A DNA stretch of 64,000 nucleotides from an uncultured Bifidobacterium sp. (lineage in GTDB: Bacteria > Actinomycetota > Actinomycetes > Actinomycetales > Bifidobacteriaceae). The notes beneath the pieces are model-generated. The model was not told the DNA's origin and searched no databases. It saw only the letters and a program-made list of their open reading frames with translations. Positions 1 through 9,313 of the stretch are shown here, piece after piece. Position 1 is the stretch's first letter, and each line of letters starts with the position of its first letter. Position numbers and translations under genes: made by a program. The stretch spans positions 1 through 64,000 of the forward strand of contig NZ_CASEXV010000059.1 of NCBI RefSeq assembly GCF_949292005.1, in the 5' to 3' direction.

Positions 1-42
1 CGGAGAAACGGGAGAAAACAGGGAGGAGCTGGGGCGCGCCGG

Positions 43-1533
43 TCAGCTCACCGCAGCCGCGGCCGACGTGACGAACTCGCCCATTCCATCGATTCCCACG
101 ACATCCGTGAATCTCACCTGCTCCGTCTCAAGGGATCTCAGCGCCGGAGGAATCACCGTTCCGGTGGCCTGCGACAGTCCATCCATGCAGGCGAAGTCGG
201 TTCCCTGCGTCGAGATGCCGAGCGCATCGCCCACGACGCGTGGGAATTTGTATGGACTCGCCGTGCTCAGCAATATCCGCGGGGTGTTCGCGAGACGGGG
301 CATCTGACTCATCACGTAATAGCCGCATGCGGTGTGTGGATCGATGAGGTAGTGGTTTCTTTCCCAACAGTCATGGATGGACTGGCTCACCTGGGACTCA
401 TCCGCCCACCCACACCCGAACACAGAGCGGATGCGACGCATCATCTCGTCGGGGACCTCAAAGGCACCCCAATCGGACAGGTCGGTCATCAGTGTGCGGA
501 TCAGGCGCGTGTCCCCCTCGGACAGGTAGTACAGCATGCGTTCGAGGTTCGAGGAGATGAGGATGTCCATGGACGGAGACGTCGTCTCGAAGAAGGGTCT
601 TTTGCGGTTGTACGTCCCGCTGGTCAGGAAGTCGAAGAGGACATTGTTCCTGTCGCTTGCGACGACGAGGTGCTCGATGGGCAGCCCGAGGCGCTTGGCA
701 TAGTATCCCGCGAGAACGTCGCCGAAGTTCCCTGTGGGGACCACGAACTCGACGCCGTCGCCGACGCTCAGCTCCCCGCGTCTGAGAAGCTGTGCGTAGG
801 CGGAGAAATAGTAGACGACCTGCGGAACGAGACGGCCGACGTTGATGGAGTTCGCGGAGGAGAGAATGACGTGTGAATTCTGCGCGAGTCTTTTGCGAAG
901 ACCCGCGTCGCCGAATATCGACTTCACCGCGCTCTGAGCGTCGTCGAAGTTCCCTCTCACCGCGCAGACCCGCACGTTGGAGCCCTTCTGGGTCGTCATC
1001 TGCAGCTGTTGGACCTGACTGACCTTGCCTTCGGGGTAGAAGACGGTGATGGCCGTTCCGGGCGCGTCGGCGAATCCGGCGAGAGCGGCTTTGCCGGTGT
1101 CGCCCGAGGTGGCCGTGAGAATCATGATTCGTTCGTCGGGGTCATCGGACGTGGATGACGTGCGGGCCATGAACCGGGGAAGGATCTGCAGCGCGACATC
1201 CTTGAAGGCCGATGTCGGGCCGTGGAAGAGCTCAAGGACGTAATCCTCGCCGAGGGGCCGAAGGGGAGTGATCTCCTCATCCGTCCATTGATGTCCATAG
1301 GCCTGCGCGATGCAGTCCTCCAGCTCGTCGGGTGTGAAGTCGGGGAGCAGCGTCGACAGCACCCGATGGGCGATCTTCTGATAGGACAGACTACCCAGAT
1401 CGTCTATGTCCACACGTCTCGATCCGAGACCATCGTCGACGAAGAGTCCGCCATCGCCCGCCAGTCCCTGCCGAATGGCCTGCTTGGACGTCAATGAATC
1501 CGTGGTGCCCCGTGTGCTATGGAAGGTGTTCAC
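43..1533 (-). CDS. thrC: Threonine synthase
   Basis: PLP-dependent enzyme converting O-phosphohomoserine to threonine, the last step of threonine synthesis in the cytosol. The 496 aa length fits the longer bacterial ThrC type. The N-terminal threonine-synthase signature STRG is present near residue 6, the PLP lysine sits at about residue 111 in GPTSAFKD, and the phosphate-binding loop TATSGDTGKAA follows near 140-150. The C-terminal half (NSINVGRLVPQ, GNFGD) is also typical. It is transcribed away from the sugar permease to its right and has no operon partner inside the window. Assignment is secure from these motifs. Confidence 0.95.
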   Translation of the reverse strand: MNTFHSTRGTTDSLTSKQAIRQGLAGDGGLFVDDGLGSRRVDIDDLGSLSYQKIAHRVLSTLLPDFTPDELEDCIAQAYGHQWTDEEITPLRPLGEDYVLELFHGPTSAFKDVALQILPRFMARTSSTSDDPDERIMILTATSGDTGKAALAGFADAPGTAITVFYPEGKVSQVQQLQMTTQKGSNVRVCAVRGNFDDAQSAVKSIFGDAGLRKRLAQNSHVILSSANSINVGRLVPQVVYYFSAYAQLLRRGELSVGDGVEFVVPTGNFGDVLAGYYAKRLGLPIEHLVVASDRNNVLFDFLTSGTYNRKRPFFETTSPSMDILISSNLERMLYYLSEGDTRLIRTLMTDLSDWGAFEVPDEMMRRIRSVFGCGWADESQVSQSIHDCWERNHYLIDPHTACGYYVMSQMPRLANTPRILLSTASPYKFPRVVGDALGISTQGTDFACMDGLSQATGTVIPPALRSLETEQVRFTDVVGIDGMGEFVTSAAAAVS

Positions 1534-1937
1534 TATGTCGCGATCCCCCTATGAGACTGTCAATGAGTGAGACTGTCATGAGCTTGTGGCGCCGCGCGTT
1601 GCCGTCGACGGACGCCAGATCAACTGTATCGTTCGGTCTGGGCAACCGGGGACGATGCCGCTGATGACTCCATCAAGAACCAATCGACCCGCGTTCCGAG
1701 CGAATGACGTTGCGGTGGCGGTGGCGGCGCGACGGTCTTTGGTCCGTCGGCCACGCTATCATGCATCTGGGATTGTGACTGCGGTCATTATTGTCAGGCA
1801 AGACCCGGCGGAACAATATCGTTCCGCCGGGTCTTGCTGTTTTCCGTGGAGTCGTGGAGTCATTGTGTGTCCGATGGCGTGGTTGGCGTGGACCGTTTGT
1901 GCCCCGCCATGCGGGCGTTGAGACGAAGGAGTCGTCT
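1534..1937. other. Intergenic region between divergent thrC and sugar permease
   Basis: About 400 bp without a convincing gene between two divergently transcribed genes. It holds a perfect 17-bp hairpin at 1798-1837, described separately. Apart from that I see only a possible -10 (TATCAT, 1757-1762) on the plus strand about 40 nt before the hairpin. Open frames through here have no ribosome-binding site and no recognisable product. Confidence 0.5.
1798..1843 (+). terminator. Strong hairpin with short T-run upstream of the sugar permease
   Basis: A perfect 17-bp stem (1798-1814 with 1821-1837) with a 6-nt loop, followed by TGTTTT. It looks like an intrinsic terminator reading rightward, but no plus-strand gene lies before it. 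It may end a small RNA or attenuate transcription into the permease gene at 1938. Confidence 0.7.
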
Positions 1938-3302
1938 ATGAGGTTTCCTCTCAATGGTTTTTTCATTTTTGCGTTCGGGGCTTTGGGCGGCATGCTTTTC
2001 GGCTTTGACACGGGAATCATTTCAGGAGCTTCGCCTCTTATCGAGACGGATTTCTCGCTTAACGCGACGCAGACCGGTTTCATCACGTCCTCCGTGCTTA
2101 TCGGCTCATGCGTGGGGGCGTTGTCCATTGGATCGCTTTCGGACAGGTACGGACGCAAAAGGCTTCTCATCGTCTCAGCGGTTCTTTTTCTGGTGGGATC
2201 CCTGTTCTCCGCCGTGGCCACCGGTTTTTCCAGCATGGTGGCGGCCCGGATCGTTCTGGGTCTGGCGGTTGGGGCCGCTTCCGCCCTGACTCCCGCCTAT
2301 CTAGCCGAGCTTGCGCCCAAGGAGAGGCGCGGGTCGCTGTCCACGTTGTTCCAGCTCATGATCACCTTCGGAATCCTCCTCGCCTACGCCGTGAATCTGG
2401 GCTTCCTCGGACATGACATCGGAGGGATCAGGGACTGGCGCTGGATGCTTGGATCCGCCATGTTCCCCGCTGCCCTCCTCCTTGTGGGAGGCATCCTCCT
2501 TCCGGAGTCTCCACGGTATCTCGCGGCCAAGGGAGACAGGCGCAACGCCTTCAAGGTCCTGACGCTCATCAGGGGTGATATGGATGAGGTCACTGTCGCG
2601 GGGGAGCTCGATGAGATATACGATGTCGTCTCACACAATTCGGCTGGCGGCTTGAGGCAACTGCTGCGCACGGCGCGGCCCGCGCTTATCGCGTCCGTGG
2701 GAATCATGCTTTTCCAGCAGCTTGTCGGCATCAATTCGGTGATCTATTTTCTTCCCCAGGTCTTCATCAAGGGATTCGGCTTCCCCGCCAAGAGCGCCAC
2801 ATGGGTGTCCGTGGGAATAGGCGTGGTGAATTTTCTCGCGACCGTGGTCGCGACCTTGATTATGGATAGATTCCCGCGCAAGCGTCTGTTGGTGGCCGGT
2901 TCAGTGGTTATGACGATCACGCTGGGAATCATGGCCACCACCAATCTTCTCGGCATTGGGGCGGCATCCATGACGATGGTTCTGATAGCGCTGTATATCG
3001 TTGGCTTCGCAGTGTCCTGGGGACCCATAGCGTGGGTTCTTATCGGAGAGCTCTTCCCGCTTAATGTCAGAGGGGTGGGAACATCCGTGGGATCGGCGGC
3101 CAACTGGATCGCGAACTTCGTGGTGACGCAGTTTTTCCTCGTTCTGCTGGAGGGCTTCCACAATAACGTTGGTGGTCCATTCGCGATTTTCGCGGTGTTC
3201 TCTTTTCTGTCCATCCCGTTCGTCATCCATGTCGTCCCCGAGACGCGCGGAAAATCGCTTGAGCAAATCGAACGTGAGATGAGCGGCCGGCGGTCCGAGT
3301 GA
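1938..3302 (+). CDS. MFS sugar porter (sugar:H+ symporter)
   Basis: Inner-membrane sugar uptake permease of the major facilitator superfamily, sugar porter family, 454 aa with about 12 hydrophobic helices. Family signatures seen: GFDTGIISG in helix 1, DRYGRKR between helices 2 and 3, PESPRYL before the central loop, and PETRGKSLEQIE at the C terminus. The start at 1938 is chosen because it gives the usual short N terminus (MRFPLNGF); the open frame extends upstream to 1791 but that part covers the terminator-like hairpin and has no family resemblance. AGGAG-like bases lie a few nt upstream. The substrate cannot be read from sequence; arabinose, xylose or glucose porters are the nearest types. 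Confidence 0.9.
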   Translation: MRFPLNGFFIFAFGALGGMLFGFDTGIISGASPLIETDFSLNATQTGFITSSVLIGSCVGALSIGSLSDRYGRKRLLIVSAVLFLVGSLFSAVATGFSSMVAARIVLGLAVGAASALTPAYLAELAPKERRGSLSTLFQLMITFGILLAYAVNLGFLGHDIGGIRDWRWMLGSAMFPAALLLVGGILLPESPRYLAAKGDRRNAFKVLTLIRGDMDEVTVAGELDEIYDVVSHNSAGGLRQLLRTARPALIASVGIMLFQQLVGINSVIYFLPQVFIKGFGFPAKSATWVSVGIGVVNFLATVVATLIMDRFPRKRLLVAGSVVMTITLGIMATTNLLGIGAASMTMVLIALYIVGFAVSWGPIAWVLIGELFPLNVRGVGTSVGSAANWIANFVVTQFFLVLLEGFHNNVGGPFAIFAVFSFLSIPFVIHVVPETRGKSLEQIEREMSGRRSE

Positions 3303-3429
3303 GTTATTGTGGTGGTTGCCTCTTCGGGTGATGTGATCGCATGGTGATGTGTTCGTGTGGTGTGGTTGCATGGTGTGGTGTCGAGGACAGGGGCCGTTTG
3401 GTCTCCTGCGCTGAAGAAAGGCGGATGGC

Positions 3430-4749
3430 ATGGCATCGGGGAATGCGCGGGATGTCGGGTCCGACGTCGGGGCGTCCATTGTGGCCGAGGTCGGGACGAG
3501 GGCCGACGCGGCGAGGGCGGCGCAACGGTTGTTGGCCAACACCACCACCGCCGACAGGGATGGTCTGCTTGAGGAGCTTGCCGACGCCCTTGATGAGGGC
3601 GCCGAGACCATAGCGGATGCCAATCATGCGGATATGGAGTCCGCGCAGGCCGAGGGAATGGCTCCAGGAAAGCTCGATCGTCTTCTTTTCGATGCCGGGC
3701 GCGTGCGCGCGGCGGCGTCGGGTGTGCGTCATGTGGCATCGTTGCCCGATCCCTTGGGACAGGTGGTGAGGGGATATCGTCTTGCCAACGGATTGCGCCT
3801 TGAGCAGGTGCGTGTGCCTCTGGGTGTCATAGGCATGATCTATGAGGCTCGTCCGAACGTTACCGTGGATGTCGTCTCCCTGTGCCTTAAATCCGGCAAC
3901 GCCGTTCTTCTTAGGGGAGGCCATGCCGCGCGACGCACCAATCAGGCCACTCTTCAGGTCATGGGCCGTGTGCTCGACGGGCGTGGGTGGGGAGCCGCGC
4001 TGGCCGCCAGCGTCGACGATCTCGGCAGGGCGGGCGCTGATGGCATGATGCGCGCCTACGGCCACATCGACGTTCTAATCCCCCGTGGAGGGGCCGGGCT
4101 TATCCAGTCGGTGGTGAGGAACTCCATCGTTCCCGTGATCGAGACGGGCGCCGGGAACGTCCATATCTACGTGGACCGCAGTGCTGATCTCGCGCAGGCG
4201 ATTCCCATCATCCTCAATGCGAAGACCCAACGTGTCGGGGTGTGCAACGCTGCCGAGAAGCTGATAGTCGACAGGGATATCGCGTCCCGTTTCCTTCCGG
4301 ATGCCGCGCGGGCGTTGTGCGGTGCCGGAGTCGAGGTGCGGGCCGATTCCGAGGCCTTCGGGCTGATAGATGGATGCGGCGTGCCGGGCGGGCTGCTCCG
4401 GCATGCGGATCGGACGGACTGGGACACCGAATACCTTGCGATGCGCATGGGAGTTCATGTGGTGTCGGGGGTGGACGAGGCGATCGAACATATCAACGCG
4501 CATTCCACGGGGCATACGGAGTCGATCGTCGCCCAGGACTACCGGACGATAGAGAAGTTCACCTCCGGAATCGACTCGGCCGTGGTGATGGTCAACGCGT
4601 CCACGCGATTCACCGACGGAGGGGTTTTCGGGTTCGGCGCGGAGCTGGGGATCTCCACCCAGAAGCTGCATGCCCGGGGGCCGATGGGACTGCAGGAGAT
4701 GACCACGACGAAGTGGATCGGGTATGGCGATGGGCAGGTGCGTCCATGA
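3430..4749 (+). CDS. proA: Glutamate-5-semialdehyde dehydrogenase (gamma-glutamyl phosphate reductase)
   Basis: Second enzyme of proline synthesis, reducing gamma-glutamyl phosphate to glutamate-5-semialdehyde with NADPH. 439 aa, slightly longer than the usual 415-420 owing to an N-terminal extension. Signatures: MIYEARPNVT near 136-145, LKSGNAVLLRGG near 153-164, and the catalytic cysteine in QRVGVCNAAEK (about C272). GAAAGG lies about 8 nt before the start. ProB is not adjacent. The stop overlaps the start of the next gene (ATGA), so the two are probably translated together. Confidence 0.96.
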   Translation: MASGNARDVGSDVGASIVAEVGTRADAARAAQRLLANTTTADRDGLLEELADALDEGAETIADANHADMESAQAEGMAPGKLDRLLFDAGRVRAAASGVRHVASLPDPLGQVVRGYRLANGLRLEQVRVPLGVIGMIYEARPNVTVDVVSLCLKSGNAVLLRGGHAARRTNQATLQVMGRVLDGRGWGAALAASVDDLGRAGADGMMRAYGHIDVLIPRGGAGLIQSVVRNSIVPVIETGAGNVHIYVDRSADLAQAIPIILNAKTQRVGVCNAAEKLIVDRDIASRFLPDAARALCGAGVEVRADSEAFGLIDGCGVPGGLLRHADRTDWDTEYLAMRMGVHVVSGVDEAIEHINAHSTGHTESIVAQDYRTIEKFTSGIDSAVVMVNASTRFTDGGVFGFGAELGISTQKLHARGPMGLQEMTTTKWIGYGDGQVRP

Positions 4750-5327
4750 GCGCGTTATCGGATCGTGCGACGCGCGACCTGGCCCGGAGCAGGGGCGTCG
4801 ACCTGTCCAGCCCGCTGCTGCTGATGAGGCTGGCCGCCGAACGTCTGAGCATCATCCGCTATGTCTTCCTCGTGCAGATTGAGGAGGGGATTGCGTCCGC
4901 CGACCAACGTGCGGCCTTGGAATACGCGGACGCCGTGCTTATGGGATGGCCTCAGGGTGAATCCGGATCGGTTGTCGAGCTTGATGAGGATGCCGAGGGG
5001 CATGCGCACGGCCTTGCGTCTCTGATGGAGGGGCATGTCTCGCGATTCAGGGATCTGGAGCGCGATGGCGACGTCCCTGGTATGACGAGATGCCTCGTGT
5101 CGGTCACTGAGCAGGTCGCCGGCATACGGAGTCTCTATCAGCCCGGTTTCGAACTTCCGACCTTTGAGGAGATCCAGCGCGTCGTTCAGAAAGAGTGGGA
5201 TGACGATATGGGACGCATCGAGACCTTGGATCAGGCGGAGTCCGTTGACAGGAAGCTGGAACGCGATGTTCGCGGCAGCATATCGGGCAAGGACTCCGCG
5301 GACTCCACCGGGGCTGATCGCGCGTGA
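4746..5327 (+). CDS. Conserved-looking hypothetical protein between proA and nadD
   Basis: 193 aa soluble acidic protein that I do not recognise. It has no signal peptide, membrane segment or cysteine motif; an Arg-rich N terminus is followed by predicted helical sequence rich in Glu and Asp. Its ATG overlaps the proA stop (ATGA) and its stop overlaps the upstream candidate start of nadD (GTGA), so it sits inside a tight proA-x-nadD unit. Codon use (strong G/C third positions) matches the neighbours, which supports it being a real gene. Function unknown. Confidence 0.8.
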   Translation: MSALSDRATRDLARSRGVDLSSPLLLMRLAAERLSIIRYVFLVQIEEGIASADQRAALEYADAVLMGWPQGESGSVVELDEDAEGHAHGLASLMEGHVSRFRDLERDGDVPGMTRCLVSVTEQVAGIRSLYQPGFELPTFEEIQRVVQKEWDDDMGRIETLDQAESVDRKLERDVRGSISGKDSADSTGADRA

Positions 5328-5407
5328 GCATGGCCGACCCGGGTGATCCGCCCATGTCCTCCGCACGAGCGCGAACGGAAGCCGTTGTTCCGCAGGGAGG
5401 ACGAAGG

Positions 5408-6064
5408 ATGTCCGAGCTGTCCATCGAATCGGTGGACGACCATGGCAGAAGGCGTCGTTCGACGCGTGGGCATTGGCATGACCGTCCGCGGATAGGAATC
5501 ATGGGCGGGACGTTCGATCCCATCCATAACGGCCATCTTGTCGCCGCCTCCGAGGTGGCGTGGGTCTACGACCTCGACGAGGTCATATTCGTGCCGACGG
5601 GGCGGCCGGTGTTCAAACTCGACAAAAAGGTGACGAATGCCGAGGACCGTTATCTCATGACCGTGATCGCCACCGCGTCCAATCCCAAGTTCACCGTGTC
5701 GCGCGTCGACATCGACCGTCCTGGCGTCACATACACCGTCGACACTCTTCGGGACATACACGCCATGTATCCGGACGCGGATCTGTTCTTCATCACGGGG
5801 GCCGACGCCGTCGCCGAGATCATGAGGTGGAAGGACGCGGACTCCATGTGGGATCTCGCGCATTTCGTGGCGGTCACCAGACCGGGGTACTCCAGCCCGC
5901 AGGGAGCGGTTCTTCCCGCTGGACGTGTGGATGTGCTGGAGATTCCCGCGTTGGCCATATCCTCGACTGACGTCCGCCGCCGCGCGGAGCACGATGAGCC
6001 CGTGTGGTATCTCGTTCCGGACGGAGTGGTTCAGTACATCGCGAAGCATGGTCTGTACCAATAG
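5408..6064 (+). CDS. nadD: Nicotinate-nucleotide adenylyltransferase
   Basis: Transfers AMP from ATP to nicotinate mononucleotide to form deamido-NAD in NAD synthesis. The nucleotidyltransferase motif GTFDPIHNGH lies near residues 34-43, and the C-terminal motif ISSTDVRRR near the end is the ISSTxIR signature. I chose ATG 5408 because GGAGG lies 7 nt upstream; the frame is open back to a GTG at 5324 that overlaps the preceding stop, so a 246 aa version is possible. In many Gram-positive bacteria nadD is near rsfS, which here lies 2.7 kb further on. Confidence 0.94.
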   Translation: MSELSIESVDDHGRRRRSTRGHWHDRPRIGIMGGTFDPIHNGHLVAASEVAWVYDLDEVIFVPTGRPVFKLDKKVTNAEDRYLMTVIATASNPKFTVSRVDIDRPGVTYTVDTLRDIHAMYPDADLFFITGADAVAEIMRWKDADSMWDLAHFVAVTRPGYSSPQGAVLPAGRVDVLEIPALAISSTDVRRRAEHDEPVWYLVPDGVVQYIAKHGLYQ

Positions 6065-6203
6065 CCGATGGCGTTCTGCCACCATCGTCCCCGGCATGTT
6101 GATGGGTGGCGGTTCCGCCGGGATGAACCGGCGCGGTCGTGTCGGTCGGCTTGGCTGACTAGGATGGTTCGGGTCAGCGTCAAGACCAGTGTATGGAGAA
6201 ACG

Positions 6204-7223
6204 GTGAGCGCAATCCTCGAGGGAAAGCCTGATAAGAATCTCATACTCGTCACGGGCCGGGCCCATCCCCGGTTGGCGAGGGACGTCGCGGAGCAGATGG
6301 GTATCGACATACTCGAGACCACAGCCTATGACTTCGCCAACGGTGAGATGTACGTCCGATACACGGAATCCGTCAGGGGGGCGGACGTCTTCGTTCTGCA
6401 AAGCCATTGCGCTCCGGTCAACAAATCGATTATGGAGCAGCTGATCATGATCGACGCGCTCAAAAGGGCGTCCGCGCGGTCCATCACGGCGGTGTGCCCC
6501 TTGCTGGGTTATTCGCGTCAGGACAAGAAGCACCGCGGCCGTGAGCCCATCTCGTGCCGTCTCGTCTTCGACCTGCTGAAAACCGCCGGCGCCGACCGCA
6601 TCATGAGCGTCGACCTCCATGCGGCGCAGTCGCAGGGCTTCTTCGATGGTCCCGTCGACCATCTCATCGCCATGCCGGTTCTGGTCGATTACATCCGCGA
6701 TAGGTTTGCCAACCAGCTGGACAACATCAGTGTGGTATCGCCGGACGCCGGACGCATTCGTGTGGCGGAGCAGTGGGCTCAACGGCTTGGAGGAGGTCCG
6801 CTCGCGTTCATCCATAAGACGCGCGACATCACCAAGCCGAATGTTGCCGTCGCGAACCGGGTCGTCGGAGACGTTGCGGGTCGTGACTGCGTGCTCGTGG
6901 ACGATCTCATCGACACCGCAGGTACCATCGCGGGGGCGTGTTCGGTGCTTCGCGACGCCGGAGCCAAATCAGTGACGGTTGTCGCGACCCACGGCGTTCT
7001 GTCCGGACCGGCGGTGGAGCGTCTGCGCAACAGCGGAGCCCGCGAGGTCGTTCTTACGGACACCGTTCCCATTGGTGATGACAAGCGGTGGGACGGTCTG
7101 ACCGTTCTGTCGATCGCCCCGCTTCTCGCCAGCGCCATCAAAGCGGTTTTCGAGGATGGCTCCGTGGCGAAGCTGTTCGACACATATCCCGAGCATCACG
7201 GACAGGGTTTCCTGTTCGCCTGA
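6204..7223 (+). CDS. prs: Ribose-phosphate pyrophosphokinase
   Basis: Makes PRPP from ribose-5-phosphate and ATP for purine, pyrimidine, histidine, tryptophan and NAD synthesis. Family motifs: FANGEMYVRY near residue 45, YSRQDKKHRGREPI in the flexible loop, the metal/ribose site DLHAAQSQGFF, and the PRPP-binding loop CVLVDDLIDTAGTI. GTG 6204 is preferred because GGAG lies about 5 nt before it; an in-frame GTG at 6189 would add five residues. A possible -10 (TAGGAT, 6160-6165) lies upstream, so it may have its own promoter separate from nadD. Confidence 0.96.
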   Translation: MSAILEGKPDKNLILVTGRAHPRLARDVAEQMGIDILETTAYDFANGEMYVRYTESVRGADVFVLQSHCAPVNKSIMEQLIMIDALKRASARSITAVCPLLGYSRQDKKHRGREPISCRLVFDLLKTAGADRIMSVDLHAAQSQGFFDGPVDHLIAMPVLVDYIRDRFANQLDNISVVSPDAGRIRVAEQWAQRLGGGPLAFIHKTRDITKPNVAVANRVVGDVAGRDCVLVDDLIDTAGTIAGACSVLRDAGAKSVTVVATHGVLSGPAVERLRNSGAREVVLTDTVPIGDDKRWDGLTVLSIAPLLASAIKAVFEDGSVAKLFDTYPEHHGQGFLFA

Positions 7224-7298
7224 GGCCTGTGACTCGCGCCGTCCTGCGATGGCGGGTCGTATGGCATAATGAAGATTTGGCGGGATTCGTCCCGCCGA

Positions 7299-7369
7299 TC
7301 CCCCATGGTGTAATGGCAGCACACGGGTCTTTGGAACCTTTTGTCTTGGTTCGAATCCAGGTGGGGGAA
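7299..7369 (+). tRNA. tRNA-Gln (TTG)
   Basis: A 71-nt cloverleaf: acceptor stem TCCCCCA paired with TGGGGGA, D arm GTGTAATGGCAGCAC, anticodon loop CTTTGGA with anticodon TTG (glutamine), T loop TTCGAAT. CCA is not encoded. The lowest anticodon-stem pair looks mismatched. A -10-like CATAAT at 7265-7270 and a small GGCGGG/CCCGCC inverted repeat precede it. It lies between prs and glmU on the same strand. Confidence 0.93.
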
Positions 7370-7439
7370 CCGCCGTCGGGCGGTCTCGTCGCAATCTCGT
7401 GGCGGCACGTCCCCGCTGATCGATGGGAGCATGGCATCT

Positions 7440-8822
7440 ATGGCATTGTCCGCAGCAATTATCCTCGCGGCGGGTGAGGGAACCCGTATGAGGTCCTCGA
7501 TCCCCAAGGTCCTACACACTTTCGCTGGTTCGACGTTTCTGCGGCGGGTTATGAGGTCCGTCGCGGGGCTTCACCCGGACAGAACCGCCATCGTCGTGAG
7601 GTATCAGGCCGATACCGTGTCGCAGGCCGCTCTGTCCTATGATTCCGATGCGATCATCGTTCGGCAGGACGAGATTCCCGGAACCGGCAGGGCGGTGCAG
7701 TGCGCGTTGACCGAGTTGGCGCGTGATGGCGGAATCGAGGGCTCAGTGCTCATCGCCGCGTCCGACATGCCTCTTCTTGACACGGCGACGCTCCGCACGC
7801 TCATGGACTACCATGAGTCCAGCCACGATTCCGCCACCCTCCTCACCGCCAATCTTGATGATCCCACGGGATACGGCCGCATCATCCGCGGTGCCGACGG
7901 AGACGTCCTGCGCATCGTGGAGCAGAAGGACGCCAACAGCAACGAATTGGCCGTTCATGAAGTCAACACTTCCGTATATGTGTTTGACGCCACTGTACTC
8001 CGCAAGGCGGTCGCGGGTCTGGACTCGAGCAACGCCCAAGGCGAGTTCTATCTGACGGATGCCGTGGAGGCCGCGTCGGCCTATGGAAGCGTGGGGGCCG
8101 TCGTGGCCCCGGATCCGCTGGCCGTGGAGGGCGTCAACGACCGCGTGCAGTTGTCCGTCCTTTTCAGAGAGCACAACGCACGGGTTTGTGAACGGTGGAT
8201 GCGTGAGGGCGTGACCATCCTTGATCCCGCGACCACCTGGATCGAGGACGATGTCAGACTCAACCGCGACTGCACCATCCTTCCCGGAAGCTTCCTCCAA
8301 GGAGGGACGGTCGTAGCGTCCGGAGCGGTCGTCGGACCGTACACAACGCTTATCGACGCGGTGGTCGACGAGAACGCCGTGGTGGAGCGTTCCCGCGTCG
8401 AAGGCACCCATATCGGGGCGTCGGCCACCATCGGACCGTGGACCTATCTGCGTTCCGGAAACCAGCTGGGCGAGGGGTCCAAAGCGGGCGCTTTCGTCGA
8501 GATGAAGAAGGCGCATGTCGGCCGTGGCAGCAAGGTGCCGCATCTGAGTTACATCGGGGACGCCGATCTTGGGGAGCGCACCAATGTGGGCGGCGGCACG
8601 ATAACCGCGAACTATGACGGTGTGCATAAGAATCACACCACCATCGGGTCCGACGTGCATGTCGGCGCGGGGAACCTTTTCGTCGGCCCTGTCGAGGTCG
8701 GCGATGATGTGACCACGGGAGCCGGCTCGGTTGTCCGCCATGATGTTCCGGATGGGTCGATGGCCTATTCCGAGAACACACAACATATCGTCGAGGGCTG
8801 GAAGCCCGCGTGGGAGCGTTGA
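7440..8822 (+). CDS. glmU: Bifunctional UDP-N-acetylglucosamine pyrophosphorylase / glucosamine-1-phosphate acetyltransferase
   Basis: Makes UDP-GlcNAc for peptidoglycan in two steps. The N-terminal uridyltransferase domain carries LAAGEGTRM at residues 8-16; the C-terminal third is a left-handed beta helix of hexapeptide repeats, ending in the acetyltransferase signatures VEMKKAHVG, SYIGDADLG and GGGTITANYDG. 460 aa is normal. ATG 7440 is preferred over ATG 7431 because GGAG lies 10 nt upstream of the former and only 1 nt from the latter. The open frame running back over the tRNA gene is not coding. Confidence 0.95.
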   Translation: MALSAAIILAAGEGTRMRSSIPKVLHTFAGSTFLRRVMRSVAGLHPDRTAIVVRYQADTVSQAALSYDSDAIIVRQDEIPGTGRAVQCALTELARDGGIEGSVLIAASDMPLLDTATLRTLMDYHESSHDSATLLTANLDDPTGYGRIIRGADGDVLRIVEQKDANSNELAVHEVNTSVYVFDATVLRKAVAGLDSSNAQGEFYLTDAVEAASAYGSVGAVVAPDPLAVEGVNDRVQLSVLFREHNARVCERWMREGVTILDPATTWIEDDVRLNRDCTILPGSFLQGGTVVASGAVVGPYTTLIDAVVDENAVVERSRVEGTHIGASATIGPWTYLRSGNQLGEGSKAGAFVEMKKAHVGRGSKVPHLSYIGDADLGERTNVGGGTITANYDGVHKNHTTIGSDVHVGAGNLFVGPVEVGDDVTTGAGSVVRHDVPDGSMAYSENTQHIVEGWKPAWER

Positions 8823-8827
8823 GATAT

Positions 8828-9313
8828 ATGGCAGCACAGAGCAATTCCATCGAGTCCGCGCGCATCGCCGCCCGCGCTGCGGACAGGATCAAGGCGGAGG
8901 ACATCGGAGCGTTCGACGTGTCCCAGCCGCTGCCCATCACGGATATCATGCTTGTCGCAACGGGGAAGAGCGAACGCCAGGTCCTCGCCATCGCCGACGA
9001 GGTGCAGAAGGACCTGTACCTTGAGGATGGTGGGAGACAGCCGCTTACGATCGATGGTCGTGAGGAGGGGCGGTGGGTGGTTCTTGACTTCGGGGATATC
9101 GTCGTTCATGTGATGCATCGCGAAGCGCACGACTTCTATGGTTTGGAGCGGCTGTGGGGGGATTGTCCCCGGGTCGATCTCGATCTTCCCCGGGCGGTCT
9201 CCACGGATGATTCCCCGACGGATGGTGAGGACGTTCGTTCCGGATCCGAGGATTCGCCGCATGATGGGCGGGCCGATGGCGGCCTGATGGCGTCTGGGCG
9301 CGTCGATGTCTGA
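8828..9313 (+). CDS. rsfS: Ribosomal silencing factor RsfS
   Basis: 161 aa protein of the RsfS/Iojap/YbeB family, which binds L14 on the 50S subunit and blocks subunit joining when nutrients run low. The family core is clear: DVSQPLPITDIMLVATGKS, then DFGDIVVHVMHREAHDFYGLERLW (read as two shorter blocks near residues 85-110). The last 40 residues are an acidic, probably disordered tail not found in short homologues. It starts 5 nt after glmU, and its stop overlaps the next start, so glmU-rsfS-phosphatase behave as one operon. Confidence 0.93.
   Translation: MAAQSNSIESARIAARAADRIKAEDIGAFDVSQPLPITDIMLVATGKSERQVLAIADEVQKDLYLEDGGRQPLTIDGREEGRWVVLDFGDIVVHVMHREAHDFYGLERLWGDCPRVDLDLPRAVSTDDSPTDGEDVRSGSEDSPHDGRADGGLMASGRVDV

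Noticed and set aside
7341..7439. N-terminal extension of glmU
   Set aside because: It would start inside the tRNA-Gln gene and lacks any homology before the ATG at 7440.
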